DNA from: Formicarius rufipectus
Lineage: Eukaryota; Chordata; Aves; Passeriformes; Formicariidae
Reading direction: 5' to 3'
DNA: 64,000 bases
Assembly: GCA_013399695.1 (NCBI GenBank)
Contig: VXAU01001765.1
Coordinates: 74,328-138,327 of the forward strand
Both the position numbers and the translations under genes were made by a program. The notes below the pieces were generated by a model, which was not told the origin of the DNA, made no database searches, and saw only the letters and a list, made by a program, of their open reading frames with translations. Positions within the stretch are counted from its first letter, which is position 1. Every line of letters starts with the position of its first letter. Positions 1-13,186 of the stretch are shown here, in pieces.

Positions 1-36
1 TGTTTTGTTTTGTTTTGTTTTGTTTTTGTTTTTTTA
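1..36. repeat. (TTTTG)n low-complexity tract
   Basis: The window opens inside a run of TTTTG pentamers that ends in a T run. It is one of about twenty T/G- or A/C-rich simple tracts in the window. The true left edge lies outside. Confidence 0.9.
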
Positions 37-1113
37 AGGCAATAAAACCTTACTGGTAATGTTTTCACAGCCACAACCAGGCTTGTTATAATTGCACTTA
101 CACCAAAGCTTAGGGAATACATATCAACAAACATTGACAGCAGTTCTAAAACCTCATCTATATTATGGTAAACTAATGATAAATCACAACCGAAAATTTA
201 GTTTGAAGGTACAAGCTGAATTACACAAAGGAGTGTGAAGCTATTAAAAATTAAGGTCGAATTCGGTTACAAATTCAGGAAACATAAGAAAGAATATAAG
301 CAAGTAAGAACTTTACTTTTTTAAGGCACAAACCAATGAAAATACTGATAATAATGTCTTGAAGCAGAGTTCTCTGTCCTTTCCTTCAACCTCCGTTACA
401 GATGGAAACTGTTGGTAACGTTCTCACCTTTAACCCCTCTTGAATGAAAATAGATGTTATCAAGAGTGCTAAGCAAAGTAAGTGGTGCTTATGGAAAGCT
501 TTTGTATTTTGTGTCTTGCTTGGATTCAGAGCTGCAGATCACATCTTGTTTGTCAGGCAATCTTGAGTTCTGAGTGTCCTGAGCTGAACTTTACTTGAAA
601 ATGAGTAGGGGGCACTTCCCCAAATGACTGCCAGAGACCCCCAAGGAGGTCCACAGAGGCACAGTAACAAGTATTACACAAGGTTCTGCCAGCTAAATGA
701 TGTGCATAGGTAAGTAGTGACTATGTGTTAGATAGGTTGGTTTATTTAAACTTTATATATTCTTTTGCTTTCTGCTTGGTGTGCTTGGTTTTTGAAAAAC
801 TTCCTCCTTACCCCCTGTGCAGAAAAGACGTCTCCTTTCCAAACGTGACTCTTTGTCCAAGTTTAGAAACTTGCCAAAATACAGCAACAATAAGAATGCT
901 TAAGTGCAAAAGAATAGGGTTGAATACTTCAACATTTTATTCAACGGTATATGAATGAAAAAATATATTTAGAAGTTTTTTGAAAAACATAGATTTCACT
1001 CTTAAAACTCCTTTTTTTTTAAAACAACAACAAAAAACTTTTCAGGTTCTGAGCCTTATTAAGAGAAATTCAGGGTATGGAGGTTGGGGGTTTGATGTTT
1101 TTCTTTAGATGCG
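37..1113. other. Anonymous AT-rich DNA
   Basis: I see no gene or recognisable repeat here. A GC-richer patch at about 590-700 interrupts the AT-rich background but has no long reading frame and no splice-site pair. The 77-codon frame at 725-958 has no coding character that I can support. Confidence 0.6.
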
Positions 1114-1707
1114 TGTCTGGTTCTGCTTGGCTCCCTGCCAAACACAGCTGTGAGCTAGTTAGCTGTTCCATCCCTCTCCCGACAAAGGAAAAAAAAAAAA
1201 CCTAGCAAAAGGAAAAACTAGTAGAGGAATATACATATATATTTATAGATATTTTTTGTATATACAGCTAAATATTATGTACATATAATAATACAAGGAT
1301 TCCAATCAATCCCAAACACCCCCACAAAAGGAAAAAAGGGGAAAAGGGGAAGAGGACCAAAAAGGGTAAAAACAAAACAACCCCACACAATCAAATCCCA
1401 GGAATTAATTCAGTATTAACACAGTAAGATCTCACCAACTTCCCTTAGGAGGTGCGAGTGCCTTCCCTCCTCTGCCGACAAAGAGAAAACAGCTCTCAGC
1501 CAGGCCCTAGCTCATATAGATAAGCTGAGGCCTAACCACTGAGAGCTGCCGGCTCCGTGTTGACCCAACAACAGAGAGAAGAGGAAAGAGAGAAAGAGAG
1601 GAAACTCCCTTTTGTCTTATACACCTGATTACGTAAGGGAATGATATGGAATACATCCTTATTTATGTCCCCAGTTTCTAGGGAAGGCCTACAGACAAAC
1701 TACCACA
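1114..1707 (-). mobile_element. LTR-like element, probable solo LTR of an endogenous retrovirus
   Basis: Read on the minus strand the block begins TGTGGTAG at 1707 and ends near CCAGACA at 1114, giving short TG...CA inverted ends. It holds a TATA-like GTATAAG (plus-strand positions 1616-1622), a long pyrimidine stretch (plus-strand purines at 1567-1605) and is GC-richer than its flanks. The pentamer AGATG follows the block at 1708-1712 and recurs at 1107-1111, two bases short of the other end, so it is an imperfectly placed candidate target-site duplication. A similar motif around CCGACAAAG occurs twice inside, near 1180 and 1475. No retroviral coding sequence adjoins it. The LTR identity is inferred from structure; the family is unknown to me. 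Confidence 0.5.
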
Positions 1708-4700
1708 AGATGAAATATCTGAAAGGGAATAAAAATTTCACCAGCTCTTCTTATCAGGTATGTATTTTGTATGAATATTGCAACTCTCAATTGAATCAGA
1801 CTACAAAGGAACTAATATAGTAACCTTGTAACACTAAGCATTAGAGATTAATTTTGTGTGTATATAGATATGTTGGCTTCTTTTTTTTTTCTTTTTTTTT
1901 TACTGTTCAAGCACTCTTATGTGCCCGAAGGCTATCCCAAACGCATGCAAGATATATCCTTGCTTTTATTCTATAAAAATACTGTTACGCTGAACTGCAA
2001 AAGACACTCCTCATGTTATTTTAGACACATTGCACAGAAAAACAACAGAAACTAACACATATAAGAAATATTTATATTTTTAATGCAAAGTTGCATAACT
2101 ACAACTCTGAGCTAGATGAGTGCACCCTCAGACTTAAGTGGATAGGTGTGGGGTTTTTTTTACCTCTGGTTTATAAGTTCTTTGCATGAGTAGCTCATCC
2201 TCAGAAAACTATCTTGTTGAAGACTAAGTTAGAAAAGACCCACTATGCTTATAAAATCTTTGATATGCACAGATAATTCATCAGACTAAGTAGAATAATG
2301 ATTTGGGGGCAAAAGAAAAACAGTTACCTTCAAAGAAAAGTTCATTCTTGGTAGGAAAACATAAAATTAAGAAGGAAAAAAATTAAACAGAGTATAGTAA
2401 TTTGTTAGAAAAGCCGTGTGCAAGGGATGAGATCTCAAATTCTGTAAGGGTTCAAGATACCCGTAAGAACAATTACATCTATAGCACTGCAACACACCAG
2501 ATGTAGTTTTTTCACAGTTTTTAGCCCACCATGGTTTTTTTACTAACTTAGGAATAAAAGGGCTAATGACTTATCAGGATGTTATGGACCTGCCTGGTCC
2601 TGACTTTGTTTCAGCTTAGTTTTAACTGCAATTACATAGCCCAGCAATCTGATGACTATCTTCAACCTTGCTTGTAGATTCATCTTAGCTTTATGCAACT
2701 ATAACAAGGAATTGTACCACATATGGTAGAGGTTTAATAAAACTTAATGGTCATAGAATACAAAATTCTGCATCAGGAAAAAAAGAGTAGTGTTAGCATC
2801 AGACTAGCTGGAAACATGAAGAGGAATAGTACATGCAAAATTGAAAAAGAAAAGAAAAAAAGAAAAGAGAAAAGAAGAAAGTGAACTACCCCCACTACCC
2901 ACACCATAGTGCCCTTGACAAAGGTCTCCAGATATTGACAACCAAGCACAGCATCACATGGTAGGGAAAATGGCTCTTGACCTTTGACTGAAGGTGCTTA
3001 GAAAGCAAAATGGAGAACAAGGGAAGATACTAGAATGTCTGTGGGAACTATAATTTTAACTGAATTATTAATGGAAATAATTTAATATTTTGATAGCAAA
3101 GGTTTAATATAATTGTAATTAGATTAATGGTAGCTGCTTGTTGTAATTTGATTGCACTGTTAAACAACTGCTTAGACTATGAATAAATTCTTGTGTCTGC
3201 ATAAAAGATGTGACCCCTGTTTGTCCATTTGAAAATTTTGAGGGTGATAAAAGTTCATTCAACTGTGTACAACTTCTCATTATTTCGAACAGGTCTGTAT
3301 GTGTCTTGTACAGGCTGAAAGTGAGTGTGATCGGTCTTTGAACTATCTCAGAATTACAGCAGAAACAGATAAAATACTTATGTGTCTCTAAGTGCTTGGA
3401 AAGACATGTTAATAAAAGTATATTTATGTCATCTTGTTTAGGAATCTTAGTTTTTTAAAAGTTATTTCTGATGTGTGAAATATGGGATTTATGCCCATGT
3501 TTCATATCCAATTGTACACCCCAATTATGTGTACACTGGCATCCTTCTCTGCACTCAGATGGACNTGCTGAGTGCTCCTTCTGCTTTCTTAAAAAAAAAA
3601 AAAAAAAAAAAAAAAGGAAAAAACCAAGGCCAGTTCCATGATACAGAGGCAACTGTTACATTCTTCAGAAGTTCTCCACACGGGGTGATCTAAATAAATT
3701 CTGTTCCAGAGCTTTGATGCTGAGTTGTGTTCAAGTAACATGTATTTCTCTACAGTGATTAAAAAGAGAGCATATGTTCCTAACTTAGAAGCCAAACAAC
3801 ATGCCTAGAGATATTTACACTAAAAATTCTTCTGTTTTCCTATTCTGCTGGCAGTAATGTTATGAGACTTGTTAGGCTAACAAAACAGAAAGATAATCCA
3901 GGGAAAAATGTCTAAATCTATTTAAGAGAAAATTTGCTTAGAGAAAAGGGATAAAATAAAAGCAAAGTATGCTAGCATTTTTGAATTGTAGAGGTGTTCT
4001 GAAACAAAGCTTAAGAAAAAAAAAGAGCATGGAGAAAAAATGGTGAGAACTTATAAAAACATTCTATTTAATGACGCATGTCAATTCTTGAATTCAATAT
4101 AAAAATGTGCACTGACATAGCCAGAAGTAATATATCATACACAAAAAGATTCATGAAGATACATCATTTTCCACAAATATTTAAAACTCTCTGTGATACT
4201 ATTTAATGATTGATTAGGGATTCAATAAGTAATGCTTAATTAGAGATTCAATTATTTGATGTGTTAAAGGAGAATGAAGAAGCAAACCCATATATCACAT
4301 CAGGTAGTGAGCAGTTAGGACACATCATTCTGTATAGTTGTAAAATGAAAATAGGAAAACATAAGACATCAGAAAGTGTAGAACAGGAGACTTTGTAACA
4401 TTGTCAATTGGCATTTTGAGGACAGCAGTCATGTTTTCAGAGATATGCAAAATAAACAACAACTAAAATACATTAAATTCCAATTTATATTTCTAGAACC
4501 TACTCAAAACAAGAATATATGACTCACAATCACAATTTTTTTCAACTCCAGTCATTCAGCTGTCTGTGAATATACACTTCTTAATCTTAGGTCCGCTGCC
4601 ATTAATGTCACAGGCATAATGTAAAAATATGAAACTATTGGTGTTGCTTAGTGAGCACAATGTCACATTATAATGATAAAAAGGTGTCATTCATAGGTAT

Positions 4701-6204
4701 TTCTGTTTCATTTTGGAGGCTTGAAATCATAAAAATCACAGTATCTTTAAACAGAAAGTATGTTTACTGACGTGTCTCCCTATATGGTGCAGTTTTTCAT
4801 CAGGTGTTTCTCTACTCATTATTGAATGCTAGGACCATGAAGAATTCTCAGTAAGACATTCAATGTCCCTTTCTGCACTTGAGATACTTTAGCTGGTTAG
4901 AACTGGTTTTACCAGACACAGAAAAAAAGACAGCAGTTGGATTCTGTCCATAAGTTTCCTTCACTCACACAGTACAGTCTCAATGAGTTTCATGTGAGAC
5001 TTCTCTTTGTATTCTGGAGAGCACTACATGTCTATAGAGAAGACTGTAGGAAGAAGTAAAATCAGTTGAAAAGCTTACGTAGCTTTCAGCAGGGGCAGAC
5101 TTTAGCCATACATACACTAGATAGAGGAAATCATGTTCCTTTTCTATCTTTAGACAATAAAAGATGGATTGCTTTTTCCCCTTGATTTCTTAAATTCATG
5201 TAAATTTAAAACTGCAAGAGATGTGGTTTCATTAAAATATGTATTATCACAACAGAATAGGAAATAAGATTTCAACCAATTGAAGATGTCTTTGGTTTTA
5301 AATTATAGCAGTTATTATATTTTCTTATATTCTGGAGAAAAAAAAAATCTAATTTTTGGTTTGGTTTGGTTTTGGGGGTTTTGTAGTTTTTTGTTTGTTT
5401 TTAACCGATAGGCAGAAATATACAATATGGATTTTAAACCATAGAGAAGGAGCAAACAGAGTAGGGAGTAATACTTCCATATGTAATTTTTCATTTGCCT
5501 TGAGAATTACTATTCTTTGATAGGAAATACACTGAATAAATGTATCTAAATATTAGTTAGAGATTCCAAAGGTTTCATATTATCACTGTGATAATAACTA
5601 ATCATCTGGAAAATTTATTCTTCCTTCTTTTCTCTGTTATTAGTTATAGGAAGATAGTTTATTTTTGAGGTGCTGCTTGGGATACACTGGAACTGTCTGT
5701 ACCCTAGTACAATTTATGAGAAACACAAACTCCCTAATTAACTGCAAATAAGTATAGTTCTTTTAGATGCAAAAGTTAACAAAAAAAATATACTTTTTTT
5801 TCTTGCAATGCTTGTTGAAAAATGCAGTGATTGAAATGTAATTCTCAATATTCTAACATTTCTAAGGGATTTGTCTCTGATAATTACAAGCTATACTCTG
5901 AAGGTCATCTTAACTTAGAGAATCAACTGCTAAATCAGCATATCTGTATTTTCTGTAGTTAGCCTCAGACTTCAAAGATGTGAGCAGATGTTGAACTTAC
6001 AGTTTTTGTGCAGATTTACCAAGGTTAATGAATAATAGGGCAATTTAGCACATACTGCATCCTCTCAAAATACTGAATTTTACCATGTTCAGTTTCTCCT
6101 TGCTTTGATTTCTTTTTATACCATCTAAAATATTCTTGATTACGTCAAGAATTGTATTTAAAGATATATTAAAAGACATATTTTTTGTCTCCAATTTTAA
6201 GTAC
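1708..6204. other. Anonymous AT-rich DNA
   Basis: About 4.5 kb with no supported gene. It holds a purine-rich tract at about 2845-2882, a run of about 25 A at 3591-3615 close to an ambiguous base at 3565, and a G/T-rich tract at 5357-5404. The frames touching the A run are homopolymer artefacts. Confidence 0.6.
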
Positions 6205-6209
6205 ATGTT

Positions 6210-6898
6210 TGTGGTGGTTTAGAGTTAAACAAGCAGGAGAAATGAATCCAACTCAGAATGGGATTGCAAGTCAGAATAACAATTTAATAAAAAATCACAA
6301 AATACAATGATACAGAAGGAAAATTCATTTGTGCCACAAAAACACCAGATGTACAGCCCAGCACAGTGGGGCAGGAGCAGAATGGAGATCACCAACCCCT
6401 GTGCTGAACACCACATGGCCCCCTGAGTTCAAAGTAAGAAGAAAGGAAGAAACCTGCTGATGAAAATGATGGTTGCAGTCTGGTGGCAGTCTCTGTCCAG
6501 TCAAGGCTCTGGTCCTCCTCTGGATCTGAAGAAAGCTCCCATTCCCAAAACCCCAAGCTTATATCTACTTGGGCTCTGATGGGAACACCCAGTCCCTCCC
6601 CCAGAGTGGAGAGTTTCACAATGGGTGATTTACTCTGTGAGGTGATCAATGGCATATTTTTGGCATCCTTGATGGCCCATTAGCAGACATGACCACTCAG
6701 GTGGGTGTGGAGGCAGGAAAACTTCCTTATCTCACAGAAGTTCCTAAACACCCATCCTATAGCCTGAGGGGTTGGGTTTGCTCTGGGCAGCTGCTGCAAA
6801 TGGTCCATTGTGAGCAGTTCATGAGAAAAATGACATAGAGGATTTAGAATACACACCCACCCAGTGAAAAACTGATCCTGGTTACTAATACCAGGACA
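6210..6898 (-). mobile_element. Solo LTR, copy 1 (minus strand; sister of 55279-55965)
   Basis: This 689-bp block is the reverse complement of the 687-bp LTR at 55279-55965 and is highly similar along its whole length, though slightly more diverged at both ends. On its own strand it starts TGTCCTGG at 6898 and ends near 6210. Flanking pentamers ATGTT (6205-6209) and ATGTC (6899-6903) match at four of five positions, as expected of an aged 5-bp target-site duplication. A frame of 88 codons (6389-6655, minus) is also open in the sister. No internal retroviral genes adjoin it, so it is a solo LTR left by recombination. A 5-bp duplication suits ERVL-type or related elements, but I cannot name the family. 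Confidence 0.85.
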
Positions 6899-7860
6899 AT
6901 GTCTTGTTACACCTTGAATAAGAGCATCAGTTGGGATCTGAGCTACGAATTTTGGGATAAGAATTAGTAATGCCCTATTTACTCTAAAATATAACCTAAA
7001 TTTAAGGGTAGGAGGGGGTGAAGATGGATGTGATGGGTCAGTAATAGGGTCACAATTTTCACAAACCAATAATTATATATTACCAATAAAAAACTCTGAT
7101 TAAAAAATAGGTTGCATGGCTCCATGAAAGGGCAATCTTTCAGTTAAGAAACAAGTATCTAGGATAAAATAGTCATTTCAGCATCACTGTATAGTGATCA
7201 ATCTTTTTGCTGTGACAACTGTTATAGCTTAAAGTTTTATTAGGCTAAAAAGATATTGTCCTGGAAAGACTTATAAAGAGAACCTATGTTTTGGTAGTAG
7301 TGTATAATAACGTAAATGTAATTTTCTTAAATCAACTTTTACTAAAAAACCCAATTCTTTTTGTTTTCATCTGAAACTGGAAAGTTCAATAATCTAAAGC
7401 TCTCATAGTGTTTCATACTGATTTTGAATGAAAAAGGCAGCTATGATGAGAGATTGCTTGTAATTTAAATATATATGTACTGAAAAATTATTGTTAATTG
7501 TGTTTTCCTGTGAAAAGGAAAAAGCATGTCACAGCTCACAGATTATGGCAACATAGTACAGGTATTAACAACATTAAATGAGACAGATACAAAATTACCT
7601 GCTGTTGTCATAGATCGATGCTTTTTAGACAGTGTAGTGTTGAAACACATCTTCTGACAATTTTTAAGCAAAGAGATAAGTGATACAAAAGATGATTAGA
7701 GAGAACAGATATCTTTCTCCATTTAGCAGAGAGAAGTACCTAGCTATAAATATCCAGAGACATTTTATCGATAGTTGAACTTCATTTTTTTCCATCATTC
7801 TTCTATCAGGATGTAGAACTTCATTTTGCTGAGTATTTGATTTCAAAGTCTTAATCTGCA
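6899..7860. other. Anonymous DNA beside solo LTR
   Basis: No supported gene. A 129-codon minus-strand frame (6680-7069) straddles the LTR edge at 6898, so it joins LTR and unrelated flank and is not a gene. Confidence 0.6.
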
Positions 7861-8170
7861 TTTCAAAATGCGTTGATGTGGGTATTCAGCTGTTGATAGC
7901 AAGGAGCTACAGAGGAGGCCTCTGTGAGAAGCCAGGGATGCCTCATTTCAGACAGCAGCACCTATAGTGCACTCAGACAACTGGACCTACCGGTGTCACC
8001 TTCACTACATGTCAGGACACAGAGTACCTGGGGACTCTGGAATGTGGGATACCCACAGCACTCCTGCCACTTCTGGGGATCCAAGCATTCAGGTGTTCCA
8101 AGCCAAGCCTCTTTTTCCCATTGTGGTAATCGGTCAGTAATCTCCCCATATTTATCTTGATCCATGAGTT
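7861..8170. other. GC-richer block of unknown origin
   Basis: This stretch stands out from its AT-rich flanks in composition and is open on both strands (78 codons plus at 7924-8160, 67 codons minus at 7962-8165). It lacks a convincing splice-site pair. Its composition resembles the ERV-derived blocks elsewhere in the window, so an old LTR or ERV leader is one possibility and a conserved noncoding element another. I do not recognise it. Confidence 0.35.
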
Positions 8171-8929
8171 TTCTGACTTATTTGTCCACCTTTTTTCTGT
8201 TGGAGTGGGAGAGTGAGAGATCGGTTAGGTGGGTATCTGGCTGAATTTGAAGTCAACCCATGGCAGTCCTCTGTGGATATTTCTTGCCCCAACTCACACA
8301 GCTGAAAAGCAGATACAGAACATTACTGGTGTTTACCTTCTTAATGTATTTATGGACAACAGTCATAGCCACTCTGTTTTGTTTAGTTGAACATCACAAA
8401 CTCTTAGAGAACAGCAAGTAATAGAAATATGCATGCATTTTGAAATAGCACTCTTTTTAGACATAATCGTCTAATGAAAGAGTAAAAGCTACTCCAACCA
8501 TACCAAATTACATGTAAGCATACAGAAATCAGAAAAATGTCTTTAAGATGATCAGATAGTGTAAGTGTATAGAAACTTGTCTGTCCATTTACATTTAATT
8601 GAATGTGGACATTTGACTTCTGTAAATTCTACTCATGTCTAGGTTCTTCTATTCACAAGATAAGTAAATTATACACTGTAGAAACATGAATTAAGTTTTT
8701 TAGACTAAGGCTTTTAAAATATTTTGAATTTATATTTTATTTCTTCCCTGGTTTTGTGTAAAGTTAGTAGTTTTCTTTTCTAACTTTTTCTGAAAATATC
8801 TTTGTATATTTATATGCTCTTTTAAAAAGTGTTGGGGGAAGTCAGATTTTAAAGTAGATTTTCACAGAAAATAAGCCAAGATCAAATTTTGTTAGGAAAA
8901 TAAGCCCACTCCCATCTTATCCATGTTGG

Positions 8930-9290
8930 TTGACTGAAGCCAATCCCAGCTCCCTCAGTAAGAAAAATTTGTATAAAAAAATCTTAGAAGTTGTCTGGAC
9001 AATGGTTGCTCCTTCTCTGGAGAACTGTTATTACTCCAGAGATGTCACCGTTGATGTCCGCCTCAGCTGTGGTGTCACAGCAATGCTTATGTCTGATCAC
9101 GGACCCTGTAGTCTGGATGTGGACCCTGGTAGTGACCTGAGAGCTAATGTCCCAACACATCCTTGTCCTGTCCTCTGGAAGAGCTGGGACAGTGGCATTG
9201 TCCTTGACCACAACGCCCTGTCATTATGGCTCCATTGGGAGACCTCCAGCCCCAGGGAGTTGCTGATCCATGCAGAACCCTGACTGAAAT
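8930..9290. other. GC-richer block with a 117-codon frame, unclassified
   Basis: A plus-strand frame of 117 codons (8930-9283) covers a patch that is GC-richer than its flanks and keeps several CpG sites. A 75-codon frame is open on the other strand. I recognise no domain, signal peptide or membrane segment. It ends in a GA-rich stretch (9307-9345) that could be a decayed A-rich tail. A decayed retroelement is the likeliest explanation; a single-exon gene is not supported. Confidence 0.3.
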
Positions 9291-9586
9291 TTAGTTTGTT
9301 CCATCAGAAAAAAAAAGACAATAGAAATAAAGGAAAAAAGAAAATATATAAAAAAGTGAATCATCAAAGAATTATTAACTGATGAACTCGCTGTATTTTC
9401 ACAGGGTAGGAGCATGAACTGCAAAATGTGCTAAGATTTAATGATATGGTGTTAATGTTCTGTTGACCTTTGAATTTATACTATCTTTTACACCTTCATT
9501 AATTTGTAAATTATTCCTTTATTCTCCTTCTCCCCAGAAATAAACTCAATGTTTCTTGGATGTTCATTGAGTTGTGTGGCTTTTAT

Positions 9587-9680
9587 GCTGGTTTTTTTTG
9601 CTAGTTTGTTTGTTTGTTGGTGGTTGGTTGGTTTTGTTTGTTTGTTTGTTTTTGTTTGGGTTTTTTATTATTTTTTTACT
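9587..9680. repeat. (TTTG)n / G-T rich low-complexity tract
   Basis: Alternating TTTG and TTGG units over about 90 bases. The hydrophobic 95-codon frame across it (Phe, Val, Cys, Leu) is a by-product of the repeat. Confidence 0.85.
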
Positions 9681-12459
9681 TTCGCTTTTGTCTTTGGTTG
9701 TTTGTGTGTTTTAAAACCCAATCTTAATATTGTGACAAATATAAGGCTAAAGGCAATGCTTCATTTTTTTACAGCAACCCATTCAAAAGCATTCCACTGT
9801 GAGTCAGAATCAGCAATAATTCTGATAATAGCATGACTAGAGTCAAGTGAAACTCAAATGTGACACTGAGATACCCACAGGAGAAATAATCTTGCAGTCC
9901 TTAGCTTCCCACCTTAGCCTCCCTCCTTCTTCCTGGAAACTACTCTCAAATCAATCCCAAGATGAACGTCTAGATACAAGACTATGTTGTGTTGAAAAAG
10001 AGAGCAAATAAAAAGACAAGGAGTGATTTAGTAGTTCTTCTTCATGTCAATACCATGACCTCTGTCATGAAGTTGCATTATGGCAAAAATCACAGCTTGA
10101 CTTTGTCATTTCTCACTCCTTCATGAGAGCATGAAGTCATAACCAACAGTCACTCTTGAAATATTCATCCTAGTTCTCTATTTATGCAAAAATACATTCA
10201 ATCAAGAGCCCTGTTATAAGACAATGTTTACCAGGTTTTTGTACTAGAGAGTTAGGAGGAAAGCTAATAATTAATTTTGTAGTTTAGGAGTTATAGGGAT
10301 TTTCAGTTCACAAATAAACTGGGTATTATTTATTTAATTAAATTTAAATACAATAATAAATAAATAAACAAACAGTAAAAGAAGACTGCATAGTCCTCCT
10401 AAAAAGAAATGTAGTAGTAGAGCCATCTCCTGGGATATTCCTATACTGGGATAAAGATTGCCTAAGGTATATTTTACAAATTTGATTAATCCAATAAGCG
10501 GTTTCAAATCAAATGTATTAACTTTACCTATATGGATATAAACATAATTTGCTAAAGATGTAACATGCATATTATAAATGCCCATTAAAAACAAACAAAA
10601 GAAACAAACAAACAAAAGACAAGGTATCACACTACAGCATACACAACACTTAACAAACGGAGCAAACAAGTAGTCCTATCAGGAGAATACACTCAGAAAC
10701 TTTTTTAAAGAGAAATTCAACATATAACTAAAATTCTCCATATCTGACATACTAGTATAAGGTATTATAAAAGTGTAGTAGATATTCATTATATGTATCA
10801 TAATAATGAATATATTGCCCTATGCTACAAGTCCACAGAGCAAATAACATTGACTTCACCTGTAAGAGGAGCACATTGCTAGTTGCTTAAATAGAATATG
10901 CATATCTTTGAACATTTGTGTATATGAGACTGCTGAACTGGGATCTAGTATATAATTTTTCATGCTCGTTTATTTTAATAAGGACCATAAGAAAGCAAAA
11001 TGAAGCATACTAAATCTACTGAATGTTGCAGAAAATCCAGGACCTCCAGTTTCTGTTTCGTACTCCTTGACTTTGATGGATTAATATTGAACTGATGCAT
11101 CTGTGCTGATATAAGTAATCAAATCTGTAGGTTATGTGGGCTTATTTCCACTTTACATTATATTATTAATACATTTGCTGAAATATTTCACAAATCGACA
11201 TCCTGATCCTTTTATACATACTGATGTTGACTACTCAGGCTAGAGTTTTTCTAGTATCATTGGGGTAAAAAGCATTTTACTTTATGGCCTAAAAGGGTTT
11301 GAGAACTGGCCTAGAACTATTAAAAGTGGTAAGCGCAGCCTTTTTCTCTGGCCAATTTAGGTTTCAAATGTCTTAAAAGTAGGTTATGTCATTGAGTACC
11401 TTGAAAAAAAACTGAGGGTCCAGGTAGTACCAGCTGGTGGTAGCTGGTGCCTGATAAAAAACCCAAAAGTTTTGGCTATCCAGAATATACCCAGTAGTGC
11501 AATTTACTGTTCCTTCAAGAGTCATGCAGTAATATCCAGAGTAGGAACCAGAAAAAAAAATAAAAAAAGCACATGTAGTGGGAGGATGAATCCAGAGAGT
11601 AGGTGCTTCTATCTCAATGAATTCAGAACAACAGTCAGTTTCCTGAGGTCAGTGACAACTGCTGTTCTTTAAATAACATTTCTTATTTATTGTATTATCT
11701 CAGGCAGAAGAGTCTTGTCTCTAAGCCCTCCTCAGCTTGGAGGGATGTTACATGTGAACTCATTTTCCAAAAGTAATCCTTAATCAGAAAGCTCTAGGCA
11801 ATTTTGTGGTGAGCTAGATTCCCTCCTTCTTAGGGCAGCACTTCTGTAAATAAGTTTGATTTAACAGATATGGTTAAGTGAAAAGTATTTATCTTTAAAT
11901 GTTATAGCTTTGACACTTGAATTGTCTTTTAAAAGTATTTTGCACATCTTCATAATTAGAGTTTATGATAATTCCCTGTGTATATATATTATACTATACC
12001 ATACCATACACATACTGGAGATGAAGATCAGAAAACACAAAATATCCATAATTCAACTAATCTAGGTAAACTTCACAAACAATGTTGAAAAGAGTTTTGT
12101 GGTACAGGTAGTAGAATTAAGACTAAAAATTTTAGACAGGAGAATAAGATGCAGCTAATGCTGGAATTTGTACTAAAATAAAATGGAGTCACCAGTGTAA
12201 ACGGGAAGTCTGAATTCATAGCCTAAAAACAGCAGTTGATCTCTGCTGGAACCTTGACAAAAAAAGGCAACAACTATGATGCTTACCAAGCTGAACAAAA
12301 CTAAACCTATGTAAAGGCTTTGGCAACAAGCTGAGTTTTGATCTCTGATGTTCCCATCAATTGCAGAAATGTCGCTGAAAGAACCAATGTAACTCTCCGA
12401 GTATTATTACAGACTTTTTACTTTCTTCAAAGTATGTTACTTGCGTATGTGTGCTAGCT
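9681..12459. other. Anonymous AT-rich DNA
   Basis: No supported gene or recognisable interspersed repeat. There is an A/C-rich tract at about 10589-10618 (AAAC units), the complement of the TTTG type. Confidence 0.55.
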
Positions 12460-12501
12460 AGAGCTCAGAGATACTTTTTCAGAGCTCAGAGATACTTTTT
12501 C
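12460..12501. repeat. Tandem duplication, 21 bp x 2
   Basis: A 21-bp unit beginning AGAGCTCAGAGATAC occurs twice back to back with no visible mismatch, indicating a recent local duplication by slippage. Confidence 0.9.
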
Positions 12502-13161
12502 ACAAAGCAGCTCGATAGTGTGGGTTTCCCCATTCTTTATCTGCATATTTCATTATTCCTGAATGTACTACATGATATAGAATATGGTACTTTTTTTTTT
12601 TTTAAAGTCAATTGACTACTGTCCAGTTAATTTTCCACAATTTAAAAAAGCTTCCAGGTAAAAGGAAAGGTCTGTTGCACCTATAAAGTGGAGACATGCC
12701 ACTGAATTTTAAGATTTTGCTGTTTTGTTTTGAATCCAAAAATAATCATGCTAATATAATTACATGAGAATTTTTGTATTCAGTAGCCTAGTAAGACACC
12801 ATCATTCATGCCACAGCCTTTTTACCCACTGTATCTTAAATGTCTTCTAAACATTACATTTTCTAAATGTGGTATATATAGCCAGTTGTAAAAATCAAAA
12901 AGGACAAAACATAAAGGCCAGAAAATTTGACTGGATATGAGTTGAAAAAAATTTTCATAACTTCTTCACTAAAGAGAAAATAAGTATAGATATAGGTCTT
13001 GAGGAACCCAAGAACTCTATTCATGTGCACAACTTCTGCATAATTTTAAATCTTATTCTTTACTTTCAAATAACTTGCTTTAGTCAATCAGTGTTTTGCA
13101 TAGGAAAACAGTTTATTTTCTGTCTCATAACTTATCTTGTTAAATGGAACACGTAGAGAAA

Positions 13162-13186
13162 ATGACGAGCCTATGAGGCTCGTCAT
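13162..13186. other. Perfect GC-rich hairpin, 10-bp stem
   Basis: ATGACGAGCC, a 5-base spacer (TATGA), then its exact reverse complement GGCTCGTCAT. Each arm has one CpG. It stands alone in AT-rich DNA; there is no downstream T run, and in a bird it would not be read as a terminator. Confidence 0.9.

Noticed and set aside
6680..7069. 129-codon minus-strand frame
   Set aside because: It crosses the LTR boundary at 6898 into unrelated flank that the sister LTR lacks.
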